Assembly: GCF_907164915.1 (NCBI RefSeq)
Contig: NC_061867.1
Span: 45,294,242 to 45,358,241 of the forward strand
Direction of reading: 5' to 3'
From: Impatiens glandulifera
Taxonomy: Eukaryota > Streptophyta > Magnoliopsida > Ericales > Balsaminaceae
DNA length: 64,000 nucleotides
A model generated the notes under the pieces. The model had not been told where the DNA came from and did not search any database. It saw nothing but the letters and a program-made list of their open reading frames with translations. This document shows positions 1 to 12,786 of this stretch, one piece after another. Position 1 is the first letter of the stretch; the number at the start of each line of letters is the position of its first letter. Both the position numbers and the translations under genes were made by a program.

Positions 1-350
1 GTATATTAGGACTAGTTCTTCAGCCTATATAGATTAGCTTACCTGTTATGTTTCTCTCATTAGACAAAAAGGTAGAGGTTGTTTATCTCTCAAGAACACT
101 CAATTGACTATCGACAGAGGGTTGGAATACTTAAACCCCATCCACATCAGACATTCTGATCTAGGTCCAGATCCAGAACAAGAATATATAAGATCAAAAA
201 AATCTGAAAAATAACGAAGAACGACTTAATGAACCGTTCTACATTCTAGATTTAAGTATTTTTCCGCAACTTATGTTTGTCACAATTTATCGACATAGAG
301 TATTAAAATATAGACTTAAGGAATAAAGATTTAGACTATAGATTCTAACA
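1..350 (+). repeat. 5' LTR (3' part) of degraded copia-type element
   Basis: The first 110 bases are repeated, diverged, at about 5098-5205, both containing the block AAGGTAGAGGTTGTT. The segment ends in TTCTAACA at 350 and is followed at 353-364 by TGGTATTATTGC, which resembles the initiator-Met primer-binding site TGGTATCAGAGC of copia elements. The 3' copy begins TGTTA at 4888, so the two ends form the expected TGTTA...TAACA pair. The window edge cuts off the start of this LTR. Combining both copies gives an LTR of roughly 560 bp. Confidence 0.7.
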
Positions 351-1115
351 AGTGGTATTATTGCCTCTCTTTATGTGATTTTTTTGAGATTTAGGTTTAT
401 ACAATTGAACAAACATTTTTTAAATATAATGAATTACCGAATTAAAAATGATAAATATATATTGTTGTTGATCTAATTCAAATTAAATTATGATATAATT
501 TTAATTAGAGAATTAAAATTAATTTATAAAATCTTGAAAATATGTTAAAGAATTAAATAAGGAAATCTTCACATCAAGAATATGAACCTGTTTTGTTTAA
601 AGGATTGTGAAAAAATATAATAGATGAATATCTAATTAATTAGATAAAGCTATGGTCAAGAAGTTGAACAATTTTATTATTTTAAGAATAATGTTTAATT
701 ATTAATTATAAAATAATCAGTGAAATTAATAATCCGGATTTATCTGGGAGAAATTATGTCGTTAATATATATTTGATTTGAAGTTATATATTTATTATCA
801 ATTAAAGATTTTTTTATTATATTAATTATTTAAATCATAATTATATATATATATATATAAATATTTATGAAATTGAGTAATTATAATTAATTAAAGAATT
901 ATATATATATATATATATATAAATATATATATTTAAACTTCAGAATTCAAGTATTCTAATAATTATATGAAACCTTAACCTATTAATTAAAGAAATTAAA
1001 TTTTAGAATAATAATTTATTATTAATGTTCAAGGAATTCAGTTTTAGAATAATAATTAATTATTATAATTAATTAAAGAATTCAGATTTTAAAATATTAA
1101 TTAATTATGACTAAT

Positions 1116-1257
1116 CATTAAAGATAAAATATTTTATGAAATTAAAAATTAAAAATTATGAAATAAAGTAAATTATGAAATTTAATACATTAAAGATAAA
1201 ATATTTTATGAAATTAAAAATTAAAAATTATGAAATAAAGTAAATTATGAAATTTAA
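1116..1257. repeat. Perfect 72-bp tandem duplication
   Basis: The block starting CATTAAAGATAAAATATTTT occurs at 1116 and again at 1188, with no difference seen by eye over about 70 bp. It abuts an AT microsatellite. This looks like a recent local duplication in the AT-rich interior of the copia element. No coding function. Confidence 0.85.
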
Positions 1258-1420
<163 letters not shown>

Positions 1421-1927
1421 TGATTGAGAATTAAGTAAGAAAAATATACTTGTTTATATTTACCTAACATATTTATCAATATTAATATTTTATTTTATCA
1501 ATATTAATATTTTATAAATATGGATTATATTAAATACACATGAATTATTTAAATGTATGAATAAATACATTTAATTTATAATTTAATTAAAGTATTAATT
1601 ATTTATATTGTTCAGTATATTTATATGAATATATTGAGAATTAAGAAAAAGTCAAAAGGGAAATAAAATAAATAAAGAAAACATTTATTATTATTTTATT
1701 ATTAATAATAATTTATAATTAAGAATAAATAAAAAAATATTAATAACTATTTGTTATATTTATCCAGAATTAAAGAAATAAATCATGTTATATCAATTAA
1801 TCTAATAATTAATAAATTTAAAAATTTAAAATTTAATTTTTTTTTTATAATTTTTATATTATATTTGGATGAATTATAAATCATGTTATATTATACATTC
1901 GGATATATATTTACATATCTTGGTCCT

Positions 1928-1965
<38 letters not shown>

Positions 1966-3325
1966 TTTATTGATTATATTAAAAAAATATTTGACTGGAG
2001 TACACGTATATAGAATTTATGCAATTTTAATACATAAAATAATATTATGATTTTTAGTATTAATAACACATTCAAAATTTGGTACAATTTTAGGCCCACT
2101 TAAATTTATAATTATGTGATTGTTAATCGGCCAAAGAAAGATTAATAATTGGTCCGATTACAAATTTAAATAATGTACATATTAATTTATAAACCATATT
2201 TGTTTTATAAGATTAAAACGGTTGTGTTTGTAACTAGCTATGTGGTTATTAATCGGATAAAAGAAAGTTTAATAATTCATCTAGTTACACACTTAAAGTA
2301 TGTACATAAGTTAATAATTTATTAAATCTATTAATTGAAGCAACATCCTACCAAAGTAGGCTATGTTGCGTAGGTTAATATGTTTTATAAATTAAGAAGG
2401 TAGTGTGTATATAATTCATGCGGTTATTTAATCGACCCAAAGAAAGATAAATAATTGGTCAGAATGACATTTTGCACATGTGGTAATAAATATATAACAG
2501 TTATTCGGTGTGACATGTAAATAATTGGACTATCCAAAGATAACTAATTATTTGATAGGACTTATTGTTAATATTTGATTACTACAAAAGAATAACGTTT
2601 ACAAGTTAATATTTAATGTCCAAAGACTAAATATTAATATTGCGCTTGTTATCTTATGATGAGATGTACCATTATTTTGAATTTATGTGATTATTAAATT
2701 TTTGTGAGTATGGTTGTTCATTTGTTTTGTTATCTAATTAAGTTAACATTTCTGCTTATACATTTTTTTTGTCGACATCTTAAGTTCATTTTATATGATA
2801 AAGTTTTAAGGTCTATTTAGAATTTGCTATTTTTAATAATTATATCTAAAAAGATTAAAATTGCTAAGGGTATTATTAGAAAAAAAAAAATATCATAAAA
2901 ATACACCATAATATATGTTCTATTTTGTTTCAAAATTAAATGCATTAAAGTTAGAGTTCCAAAAATGTATTCACATGCATCTAATTTAGATTTTCTTATT
3001 CACACTTAAGTTAATTGATGTGAATTGCAGTTGTATAAAAAGAGACGTAGTCTCTATATGAAATCACATCATATTGTGTGTAAGAAAATAAAAGATTGAA
3101 ACAAAAATAACAAAAATATTATTCACTTAGAAAATACTTTAAAAGATAATAAAGTAATGAAGTTGTAAGAATTGCAGATTTTGAACCTAAAAGAAAATTA
3201 CTAAAGAAAGTGGTGCATAAAAAATATATATTATAGTTTTTTTTATTCTAAAAGTAATTTAACTTTATTACTCATACTCATTTGATGGTAAAACTTCAGT
3301 ATTACTATCTAAATTAATGTGTTGA

Positions 3326-3558
3326 TGTACGGTTAAGTTAGTTGTCAAAAGTCTATTGATGATGAAAGAAACATCAGTGTGGGCATTGACAATTCAAATT
3401 AAAGATGAGAAAATAAAAAAATATTTTAGATACTCTTTATTTAAAGATTGAGTTAGTTGTCAAAAGTCAATTGATGGTGAAAGAAATATCGGCACGGGCA
3501 ATGACAATTCGTATTAAAGATGAAGAAATAAAGAACTTCTTCAGAAACTCTTTATTTG
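3326..3558. repeat. 127-bp imperfect tandem duplication
   Basis: GTTAGTTGTCAAAAGTC starts both copies (about 3326 and 3453). They continue in parallel through a GACAATTC block and end at CTCTTTATTT, with scattered substitutions. The duplication lies inside the dead copia interior. Neither copy has an extended open frame. Confidence 0.75.
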
Positions 3559-4887
3559 GAAACAAACATTTATGGAATATCTCCATATAATTAATTTATT
3601 TGGAAAGAATAATTAAGAACTACAACTTATATACGGAATAAAGTTATAACTAAAACAACTATTGAATTTTTTGGAGTTGTCCAGTTAAGGTTAGATCTTA
3701 TAGGTCAAAAGAAAATAAACTAGACAAAAGAATTGTTAAATGTTAATTGTTGGATATTTTAAAAGATCTAGAGAGAAATTTAGTTTTATAAGTAATTCAA
3801 GATTATCCTTGAAAATAAATTACAAAGGACTCCTTAAACAAGAGTCTTATGTATTCTCAATATAATATAAATCAAGAAATTAAGTATATTTATGATGTTG
3901 TACAAATATTTGAAGGCGCCTGGTTTAGATCATTAAGAAAGCAACCAAACAAGGAATGTTACATATTAAAAACAAAACATTACATACTCATATAGTGAAA
4001 TCGAATCGGATACGAGATCATTTGGTATTTTGATTCGAATTTTGTTGGATACCAAAAAAGTCGGAAATTCGGGTCACATAATTTTATTTAATTATTAGTT
4101 GAAATAATTAATTTTGTAAAGTGTTAAGCAGACACTCAAAGTATTTTAACATGATGACATAATTTATTTTGTGTTTTGTGATATCCAGTTAAAGAATCTG
4201 ACTGTAAAATTTTGTCACGGGATTGCAAATTATGAATGATATAGAAAGAGCACTAAAGATATTACGTGACAATAATCTACAGTTCTACTTTAAGAGTAAT
4301 AGGAGTTAGACTAAGTTGAACTATTTGAAAAATAAATAATTCAAAATGTTTAGTTATCTATTGAGCATATTTGGACAAACTCTTAAATTACAGATCGATT
4401 CTCTAGAGGCCTTTCATGAACATATTGTTCATATGCATATTGCATATTTAGATGATATATAGTTTTAGTAATAGTTTGTATTATGATGCTTGTATATATA
4501 TAATTTAGAATGTATGTGCACATTAAAGATTCAGTTTCTAAAGAAATTAAAGATGTAGTTTTAAAGAAAATCAAGATTATAAAATTATTCAGATTGATCT
4601 CTATAAAAAATAAAGGAGGATTGGTTGGTATTAGACATGTTAAAAATTAAACTATATGTTAATCCACACTACACACCCATGTTTATTCTATGTCATTTGA
4701 TTGTATTGACATATGTGACTATTGAGGGTTTAGTTACGAATTAATGTAAAAAAATCGATTCAATCTTATGTTGATATAATTGATGGACGAGATTAATATA
4801 GATGCATTTCAAAATGATAACAATATTTTTAGCTCTTAAGGTTATAATATACAATTAATGGAAATATATATGACCCAAGTGGGAGAT

Positions 4888-5206
4888 TGTTATAATTATT
4901 TCAATATTTGAGTACATATATTATTTAGTAATTATGTAGGAATTTTTTATCATATATAGAGTAAACTCAATTAAAGTGATCTATTAAAGTATAAAGAATA
5001 TGAGTTTATTTAGACATCTATAATAAATATGGGGATATATTAGTGTAGAAGCAGAAATATCATTCATTATTTCATTAATAAGCCGAATAATAAATGAGTA
5101 TATTAGGGCTAAGTCTTCAACCTTATAGATAGTCTACCTATTATGTTTCTATCATCAAATAAAAGGTAGAGGTTGTTCATCTCTCAAGAACACTTAAGAG
5201 TTACAT
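4888..5206 (+). repeat. Truncated 3' LTR of the copia-type element
   Basis: Starts TGTTATAATT directly after the polypurine tract, and from 5098 aligns with the LTR tail at window start. The match stops at about 5206, after CTCTCAAGAACACTT. The sequence then switches to the dispersed block seen also at 17508, 27470 and 37245. The last roughly 240 bp of the LTR are therefore missing, cut off by a rearrangement. Confidence 0.65.
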
Positions 5207-6300
5207 AACTCCTATATAGATCCGTCCCTTTTATAATGATCCAAGATTTTAAGTACATCAATCATTTCTCAATGTCAGGTGACTCCCTGAGTTCCCCCAA
5301 ACACTTCAGTAGATTACATCAAGTATACAACAACTTAATTCCATTGAAGTGTCCAAGGGAAACTCAAGGGGACAACTGACTCCTCCTTCTCAGTTCTACT
5401 TTCTTGATGAATTATTCACAATGGATGAGAAGAAATCAAATTTATAGTTTTTTTTGGTGGTCATCAACCATTCTTTTGAGCAAGAAGTAGATTTGAGTCT
5501 TGAATATGGATGCAATTGTGTGCATGGTGAAGGTAAACGAATAAGATCTTGGAGTTGGTGGTGGTCCATATATGTACCTTTTTATGTAGAGAGAAAGAGT
5601 TAACTCTTGTAGGAAATATAATCCATGCCCAAAATTTCAGCATGATACTCTTATTGGTCCTCCTTTGTGTATATATCCCATCTTTATGGCTAGGTACAAA
5701 CCCAATCGAGCATTTTCTTTTGGTTAGGCTGATATTAATCATTCTTCAACTCGTTTGGCTATGAAATACTCACCAATGCATATTTTTGTCAAACAATTAC
5801 TAACTTGGTCAAAAAGGCAATAGTTTTGTCCTCTGATCATCTAATATGTTCTACTCTACTTATCTTAACTTGTTAGCCAATTAAGGAAACTTACATATAA
5901 TTTGATAGGTTATTTAAAATTACAAACCATTTATTAGTGACTGTATCTAGATTTCCAAGTTGATGACAATCAATAAATATATATCAAAAATTTTATATAT
6001 TAACTTGCGTTTTAGAAGAAAATATTGAAAATACAAGCGTGGGCCAGATGCATTCATTATATCGATTTGTTAATTAGAATGTATTTGTGTTTCTGATGGA
6101 CCCTTTTTTACTATTGAAACCTGACAAAGTTCCTGGTTCACTTTGAATTATTTAATCAGATGATAACAAAGATGGAAAATTAAACGTTGAAGAGATATAT
6201 TCTTTGATTATAATTGAACTTATTTTATTATGGCATTTTATCTTTTACAAACAAGTCCGTATTTTTCTCCTATTATATATTTCTGACTAAACTATAAAAT
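5207..6300. repeat. Dispersed block A, copy 1 (unknown repeat)
   Basis: Block A recurs in direct orientation at 17508, 27470 and 37245, with a more diverged piece at about 11980-12205. Shared landmarks are GACTCCCTGAGTTCCCCC, the GGTGGTGGTCCAT region, and GCCAAACAATT near the middle. After that landmark only this copy and the 37245 copy continue alike, to about 6300 and 39345; the other two switch to different sequence. Short frames exist on both strands, but none is conserved over the copies and I recognise no domain. In the three other copies a copia protease remnant lies next to it, so it may be decayed retrotransposon interior. Confidence 0.6.
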
Positions 6301-6410
6301 TCATAATTTGTTTACCTAATAACTGAAATGACTAAATTTGATTTGGTTCTTAACTTATTTTTTTATATCCCTACTCAATATGATAATATTGTAAGTTTAA
6401 GCCTTTTATT

Positions 6411-7520
6411 AGGTATCTAAACTCTGTCTGTCGATAGGTACGTGAGATCGTTCATACACTATCCCGTTAAAACCCTAATTATAGTTAGGTATAAAATCTC
6501 TATCTATCGATAGGTATGTTAGATCGTTCGTACACGATCCCGTTTAAACCCTAATTGTAATTAGGTATCTAAACCTTATCTGTCGATAGGTATGAGAAAT
6601 TGTACGTACACAATTCCTTTGTATGCCTTGTTTGTTGACAAGCATAGAGATCATTTGTAAGATGTTTCGTTAACAATCTTGTCTGTTGACAAAGACCTGA
6701 GATCATACGTACATGATCTAGTGGAAAACTCTATTTATCAATAGACCGAGACATTGTTTGTATACGATTTTGTTAGAAACCCTATATGTTGATAGGTGTG
6801 TTGATCGTTCGTACATGATTTCGCCTGGAAAATCCTATTTTTTAATATGTCGAGACATCGTTTATATATGATTCCGCTGAAAACCCTATTTGTTGATAGG
6901 TGCGTTGATTGTTTGTATACAATTCTATTTGGAAAACCCTATTTGTGAATAAGTCGAGATATCGTTTGTATATGATTCTGTTAGAAACTCTATTTGTTGA
7001 TAGGTTCTTTGATCGTTAGTACATGATTCTGCCTGGAAAACCCTAGCTGTCAATAAGTTGAGACATCGTTTGTATACGATTCCACTAAAAATCCTATGTG
7101 TTGATAGGTGCGTTAATTTTCGTATATGATCTCATCTGAAAACCCTATCTGTTGATAGATGCATTAATCGTTCATATATGATTCCGTCTGAAAACCCTAT
7201 ATTTTGATAGGTATTCCCTCTCACGACATCACTACAAATAAATATCCAAGCTTTGTTTATCAACAAGCATAGTGATCATTCGTACACGATCCTAACAAAA
7301 CCATATCGCTCAAATAGGTATCCCAAACCCTATCACTCGAATAAGTATTCCAAATCCTATCTCTCGATAGGTACTCAAAGTCAAACCCTATCTCGTGATA
7401 TATATATATCAAAATCCTATTTCTCAATAAGTACTTCCTTCTAATTTACAAAAACACGAAAATCTATATGTTGATAATCTATAATCATATGTATATGATC
7501 GCCTTCAATCTCACTTGTTT
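6411..7520. repeat. Palindrome-bead array, copy 1
   Basis: Degenerate tandem array whose units are strings of short inverted repeats with 5-7 bp arms and 2-6 base loops. Examples: GATCGT-TCGTAC-ACGATC at 6522-6539, CCTAATT-GT-AATTAGG at 6550-6565, AATTGT-ACGTAC-ACAATT at 6598-6615, GATCAT-ACGTAC-ATGATC at 6701-6718, CCTATC-TCTC-GATAGG at 7356-7371. Two or three such stems make a unit of about 65-76 bp. The first units also carry AAACCCTAA. No coding potential. Homologous arrays lie at 20467 and 29577. Confidence 0.85.
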
Positions 7521-8640
7521 GTAACCTTCGTGGAAAGTTTGTCGGCTCCCACTATAAACATATCTATGGTTAGTACCCTGATCATATGTATATGATCGTT
7601 CAACGCATTGCTTATTAGTAAACCCCATAAGTAAGTTTGTTAGCTTTCACCAAGATTTATCTGTTGATAGTCTCGCGATCATGCACATATGATCAACTTG
7701 AGTGTTACTTGTTAGTAACCTACATGAAACGTTACTAAAACTTTTATGTTCCCTTGCATATCTCATAACATGAACCATTATTAATTTGTAGATGACTAAT
7801 CCTGAATAATTTGTTGATATTCATGCTAGATATGAATTGATATTTCAATATCTATGATTATTTTTATCCTCCAGATTTTATGTATACTTTGTTAAGATCT
7901 GTAAAATAGGATCCGCAAGAGTTATCCTTGCTAGGATAATCATGAAGGAAAGATCCTTAGAGCAACGCTTCAAATCACCTCAACGAAATGATATACACAA
8001 CACCACCAGGTCACTTCAATATCAGCACGCTACAGGTTCTATCTTTCTAAACACCCTCATTAAAAATTGGACAAGATAACTTATGTGATACTAAAATCAG
8101 CATTTTCAAAACCAGTTTGGTGTATTCAAACTCGATTCGAGAAGAACTCTCTATAAACACTAAAAATCTACCTACCCAATTTATAAAATTAAAACAATTA
8201 TTTTATTTATTTTCAAATCAATAAAATCAAAATAATTAACCCCAAAGGAAAACCTAATTCAAATAATTAATTAGATTAATTATTATGATAATTAAAAGCT
8301 AATTAATTAAGAAAAATGACCAAAAGAAAAAATATAAAATTATTTGGGATAAATGTTGTACTATTTTTATCTTAAAATAATTTTAGAAAAAAATAAAGGG
8401 ATAAAATAAATAAAATAAATAAAATAAATAAAATTAATAATTTAATATGAAATGAGGTAACCTTTTTATCCTTAAAAATTATTTATTTATACCAAAAATA
8501 TACCAAACAAAATAATAAAAAAAACTAGCAAAATATTTTTCATATTTATTTTAAAATATTTGTATTTAAAAAGATCAAAATTAAAGTAAAAAAGGTAAAA
8601 GAAAAATCAATTTCAAACAAACCCTTAAGGTTTTAAAATA
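7521..8640. repeat. Spacer of the long repeat, copy 1
   Basis: Homologous to about 21880-22920 and 30930-31990. It contains a few further hairpins, such as GTTACT-TGTT-AGTAAC at 7704-7719, then AT-rich sequence from about 8160. The block around 7920-8090 (GTTATCCTTG...CACCAGGTCACT) is well kept in all three long copies. No open frame is conserved. Confidence 0.65.
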
Positions 8641-9480
8641 AAAATAAAATTGCAATCGGGTGTAGCCGAAACTCGGAGAGAAAGCTATAACCGAAACCAC
8701 ATCCGCTGGATGAGCGCTAGATTGACATCCAACGCACTAGACGCGCCCGCGTAGCCAGTTGAAACCGAAGGAATGCGCGTCCGCGTCTCACCAGATCGGC
8801 TAATATCTGTTAGCTAAAATGCTAACGAAGCACCCAATCGCTGACATAACTGGACAGAATGCTTTGCGTCCGCGTTTTTCCTCAAAACTACGTTGTTTTA
8901 AGCCTATATTGTCTTCTTACTCGCGATCGCCTGAAGGATAAAAACATACGCCATCTTTAATTTTTCAAATAAGGAACTCAACCATTTCTCAACCATTTCG
9001 GCTGATTTTAAAGTTAAATTGATCACTCTACCACGGTGATAATTTCTCCTACATCTATATGATGTGATCATGCTTATTCCAGAAAGTTGATCCAAAAACA
9101 GCCAAAACATCATTAATGGATTTTGAATTATTAGATCCACTTCAACCCTCCACCGACTCGAGAAGGCTATAACTAGTCTCCCTCAACACTTCCGATCCTA
9201 AGGGAGAATATCTCAAGCCTCAAATTAAAGAATTTCGAAAATATGACATTAAAGCTCAAAGCTTTTAATTTTTCGAAATTTTTGTATAAGTCTTCAAAGC
9301 TTAGATACAGGCATCTCAAAAGGTTTCTTAAGTCTAAGGAGAGTTCTCCAATTCTTGTTATACTTCCAATCATCCTTTAATTCATACTTCTAGTTTGAAA
9401 TTATATGTTTTATATTTCAGTTTTTACAAGTTGTATATTGTCTGGTTATTGGATTTTTTGATTGAAAATTGATCCTAGGA
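8641..9480 (+). repeat. GC-richer promoter-like segment of the long repeat, copy 1
   Basis: Aligned with 22920-23770, 31990-32470 and, diverged, 40850-41650. It is rich in CG-containing words (GCGCGTCCGCGTCTCACC near 8775) in an otherwise AT-rich region. The position of the TATA box seen in copy 2 (CTATAAATAG, about 23469) reads CTATAACTAG here at about 9166, so the box is damaged. Minus-strand frames at 8904-9140 and 9173-9373 are not preserved in the other copies and look like chance. Confidence 0.55.
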
Positions 9481-9998
9481 TCATTTATAAGCTTTCTGTT
9501 TAGGTTGGTATCAAAATCAACCTTAAACAGAAAAACCAAAATTTGAATTTTGAAAATCCAAAAATCGGGTTTGTTGTTCTTGGGCTAATCTTCATGAACA
9601 ATAGTTCAACAAAGCTTTCCAACATGTTTCTAATGATGCTGAGCAACTATTTGGATCATGTTTAATCCATCCCGATCATGTTTAATCAAAATTAAAAATT
9701 TCAAAATAAATGAAATTTTTTAGTTCTTGAATTGGTTTAAATGAACAACCAATGCTCTTGTTTTGAAACTAATAAAGTACATGGAATATAAGGAAAATAT
9801 TAGAAAGCTCTTTTACTTCAAAACAACTTTAAAACCAAAAACTTGAGTTTTGGTTACAAACTATTTTAAACGAATTGATCAACACCCTAGTCGATTGATA
9901 CATTGGAATGATTTCTAAATGTTCCCGGAAGCTTTGTGAAACTACCTACACCCTTGGATCGAAGAATCCAAGCCTCTATCAAAATTGAAAAACCTACA

Positions 9999-10500
9999 AT
10001 TTTGATGTTCTTGAGGACCGAAAGGTCCGACCAAGAAACTTAACCTAAGACCGATAGGTCCGACCGAGGTATTTTAGTTAGGATCGAGAGATCCAACCAA
10101 TGTTCTTCATCTATAACCGAGAGGTCCAGCCGAGGATTTTTACATCCGACCTAGAAGTAAAACTTAGGATTAAGGAGTCTCACACCCGACCGAGAACTCA
10201 TGAACCTATGATCGATGACTTACACCCAGGATTGAGAGTTTCGACCAAGAAGTCATAGCTAGGAATAAGGAGTCTCGCACCCGACCGAGAACTCTTGAAC
10301 TTAAGACCGATGACTTCCACCCAGGCCTAGGAAGTCCGACCAAGAATTTTGGCACCTGACCGAGAATTCTAACCCAGGACCGAGAGTCATTAGCACTCAA
10401 ACCGAGGATTTTCAGCAATGACCGAGAATCCTAAGCCCCAACCAAGAGGCTTTTGACCTAGGACCGGGGGTTCTTAGCCCTTGACTGATAAAATGAACCC
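9999..10500. repeat. GACCGAGAGGTCC minisatellite, copy 1
   Basis: Irregular repeats spaced about 35-45 bp around the core GGACC-GAGA-GGTCC, each a 5-bp stem with a four-base loop. Clear examples: GGACC-GAAA-GGTCC at 10015-10028 and GGATC-GAGA-GATCC at 10081-10094, where both arms have changed together. The loops GAAA and GAGA fit the GNRA pattern. Homologous arrays lie at 24310, 33000 and 42185. The minus-strand 70-codon frame across 10206-10418 is a by-product of the repeat. Confidence 0.8.
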
Positions 10501-11690
10501 ATGATCTAGGACACTAGTCCTAAGACATATTTGGTTCCCATTTTCAAACTCAAAATTATTTTAGTAATTTTGGAACTTCAAACCATTTTCAAAAAATCTA
10601 AAAAAATTAGAAAATGATTTCAACATATTTTTGGTATATTTCCACAAAACAATATTTTGACAAACTCATATTCTTCAGGTATTCTCCCTAGTCAATGACA
10701 TATGCAACATTTACCAACATTTAAATAATTGTTGTTACAATTATTTAAATAATGCTAAAACATATGCATTCATAAGACCGGAAAAATAATCGGTAAAAAT
10801 AAAACGTTATACAACCGATTTTCAAAATGTCAAATTTATAAGTAGAGACCGTTTTTAAAATGAGTACGGATGATGAAACGCGAAAGCCCTTTCATGAGTA
10901 TCACCAAACTACGAACTGAACGAAACTTTAACTAAAATTCGTTTATACATATGCCATTTTTGTTGATTTTTAAAAATCAATTGACGACTCTGTTTCAAAT
11001 AAATAATCTTTTAAATTAATTATTTTTAATTAATTTAAATAACGAATTTCTAAAAAATTAAATTGTAATTTGATTACTAAAAATATCTAGATTGTTCAAA
11101 TTTAAAATCGAAATAATTATTTTTAATTAATTTTAAAAGTTGTCAGGAAGTATCTAAAATCTTTTAAAATAATATTTTATTTTAAAAAGATTCTTAAAAT
11201 GCAAACCGAGATTGAAATTCTCGAATCTCGAAATTTCCGTGGAATCAAAGAGTTTTGGGGTTATATATATTAATATAAAAATAAAAATACGAGAGAATAT
11301 AATATATATATATATATATTATAAATTAAAGAAGAGAAAAAAATATTAATTATTTGTTTTTAATTTTCTCTTTTTTAATTAAGAAAAATATAATAAAAAT
11401 ATAAAATAATTTATAAAAGTCTTATTTTCTAAATAAAGAAAATAAAAAATATATAGGTAAATATTTGTTTTATTTTATATATATATATATATATAATTAA
11501 AAAAATATAATTATATTATCTAAATATTAAATATTAAATATTAAGATATAAAAAAATAAAATATATTTTGTATTTTTTTTAAATATATGTTCTGACTATG
11601 AAAAATAAAGATGTTGTTAAAAGGGTGATGAAAGAGGGACTAGCAATCTAGTGGATTCTTAATTTTATTTTACCACGATAACACATCACT
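10501..11690. repeat. Distal part of the long repeat, copy 1, with primer-binding-like site
   Basis: Homologous to 24730-25680 and 33420-34490. At 10977-10992 the sequence reads TCAATTGACGACTCTG. TTGACGACTCTG resembles the tRNA-Arg-type primer-binding site TTGGCGACTCTG of Ogre/Tat-lineage gypsy elements, and it sits right after a CA dinucleotide, as an LTR end would. In the other copies this site is degraded. The remainder is AT-rich (tracts at 11300-11330 and 11470-11500). That the long repeat is an Ogre/Tat-type LTR is inference; no gypsy coding domain is visible. Confidence 0.4.
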
Positions 11691-11979
11691 TATTTAGTAA
11701 GGTCACTAAGGTGGAAGAATTACTTATCTTTTAGTTAAATATCTTCTAATTATTTTAACAATTGAGACTGACTACAAGTCTATAATTCTTCAAGACTAAT
11801 TATTACTTTTTCTTTCTCTGCATAAGTAGGCAACATAGATGGAAGGCAACGACAAGATGAATCGAATATATTGTTCTAATTAACCCTATTTATAAACCGT
11901 TTACCTAGCTAATTACCTTCAATTAATAAAAAAATAGTTCTTTATTATTAATATATTTTATAATATTCATTTCAAATAT

Positions 11980-12205
11980 CTAATAACCCCTAAACTCAAT
12001 AACTTCCATTTAAGTGTGTACAAGGGAAATACAAGGGGATTATCTACTTTTTTAATTCTACTTGCTTGATGAATGGTTCAAAATAGATGGCACCAAATCC
12101 AATTTATAACATTTTGTGATTTTAAGGAAGTGACAGGCATTCTTTGGACCAGCAAGTAGTTTCGACTTATATGGCTGCAATTGTATGCATGGTGAAGGTT
12201 AAAGA
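11980..12205. repeat. Diverged partial copy of block A
   Basis: Parts match block A with many changes: TACAAGGGAAATACAAGGGG, CTTGATGAATGGTTC, and TGCAATTGTATGCATGGTGAAGG. It stops just before the LTR beginning at 12220, so the minus-strand copia element probably inserted into, or recombined with, this copy. Confidence 0.55.
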
Positions 12206-12219
12206 ACCAAATAAAAAAG

Positions 12220-12786
12220 TGTTAAGATTTTATTAACCAATTTAATAATACTTTGTATAAATTTTAAATAGTCATCAAATAATAAACAAGAGATTTGAGA
12301 TGATAAATCAATTCAATTACTATAAACGGAACATACCTTTAGCTTTAATGGTTCTTGATTGTCTTTGGGATTAATTTCGGTTGATGGATCTTCCAATCTA
12401 GCACAACCCTTAACTTCAATTTGGAATTTCTCACTCTGTGAATCCTCTTTGTTGATGGGGAGACAAGAATGATGTCTTACCTACTAACCCTACTAATACC
12501 AATCGACAGGTATTAAGATCAATGAGCCTAATCCAGTGTAGCGCTGTGTATATTGGGACCATAACCATCCTTTTTAGATTTCGGTTATTAATAAATCAGC
12601 CCCTCATAGATATTTAAATAACCTTTTGGTCTCTACGCATTTATTCCATAACTTACGTACCCCATAAACCTCCTTAATACCGTATTTGATCACTTTAGTT
12701 ATGATTTATTACATAATAACCCAACACTATAAAATATTGCATTAAAGACCCAATAATTATTGAATTAATTATAAATTAATCCAACA
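12220..12786 (-). repeat. 3' LTR of minus-strand copia element
   Basis: On the minus strand the LTR starts TGTTGGATTAAT at 12786, directly after the polypurine tract GTGGGAGAT (plus-strand ATCTCCCAC at 12787-12795). I place its other end at 12220, where the minus strand reads TTAATAAAATCTTAACA. This gives about 567 bp with TG...CA ends. The lower boundary is less certain than the start, and I did not find the matching 5' LTR. Confidence 0.6.

Noticed and set aside
3912..3921. GGCGCC as a gypsy primer-binding site
   Set aside because: Only GGCGCCTGG is present, without the extended tRNA match or a preceding LTR end, and it lies inside a copia element.
5549..5764. Plus- and minus-strand frames in block A as a gene
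   Set aside because: Frames differ among copies through indels and show no recognisable domain on either strand.
6411..7520. CRISPR-like array
   Set aside because: Units are contiguous degenerate palindromes without constant repeats and unique spacers, in a plant nuclear context.
10206..10418. 70-codon minus-strand ORF in the minisatellite
   Set aside because: Produced by the GACCGAGAGGTCC repeats; not conserved in other copies.
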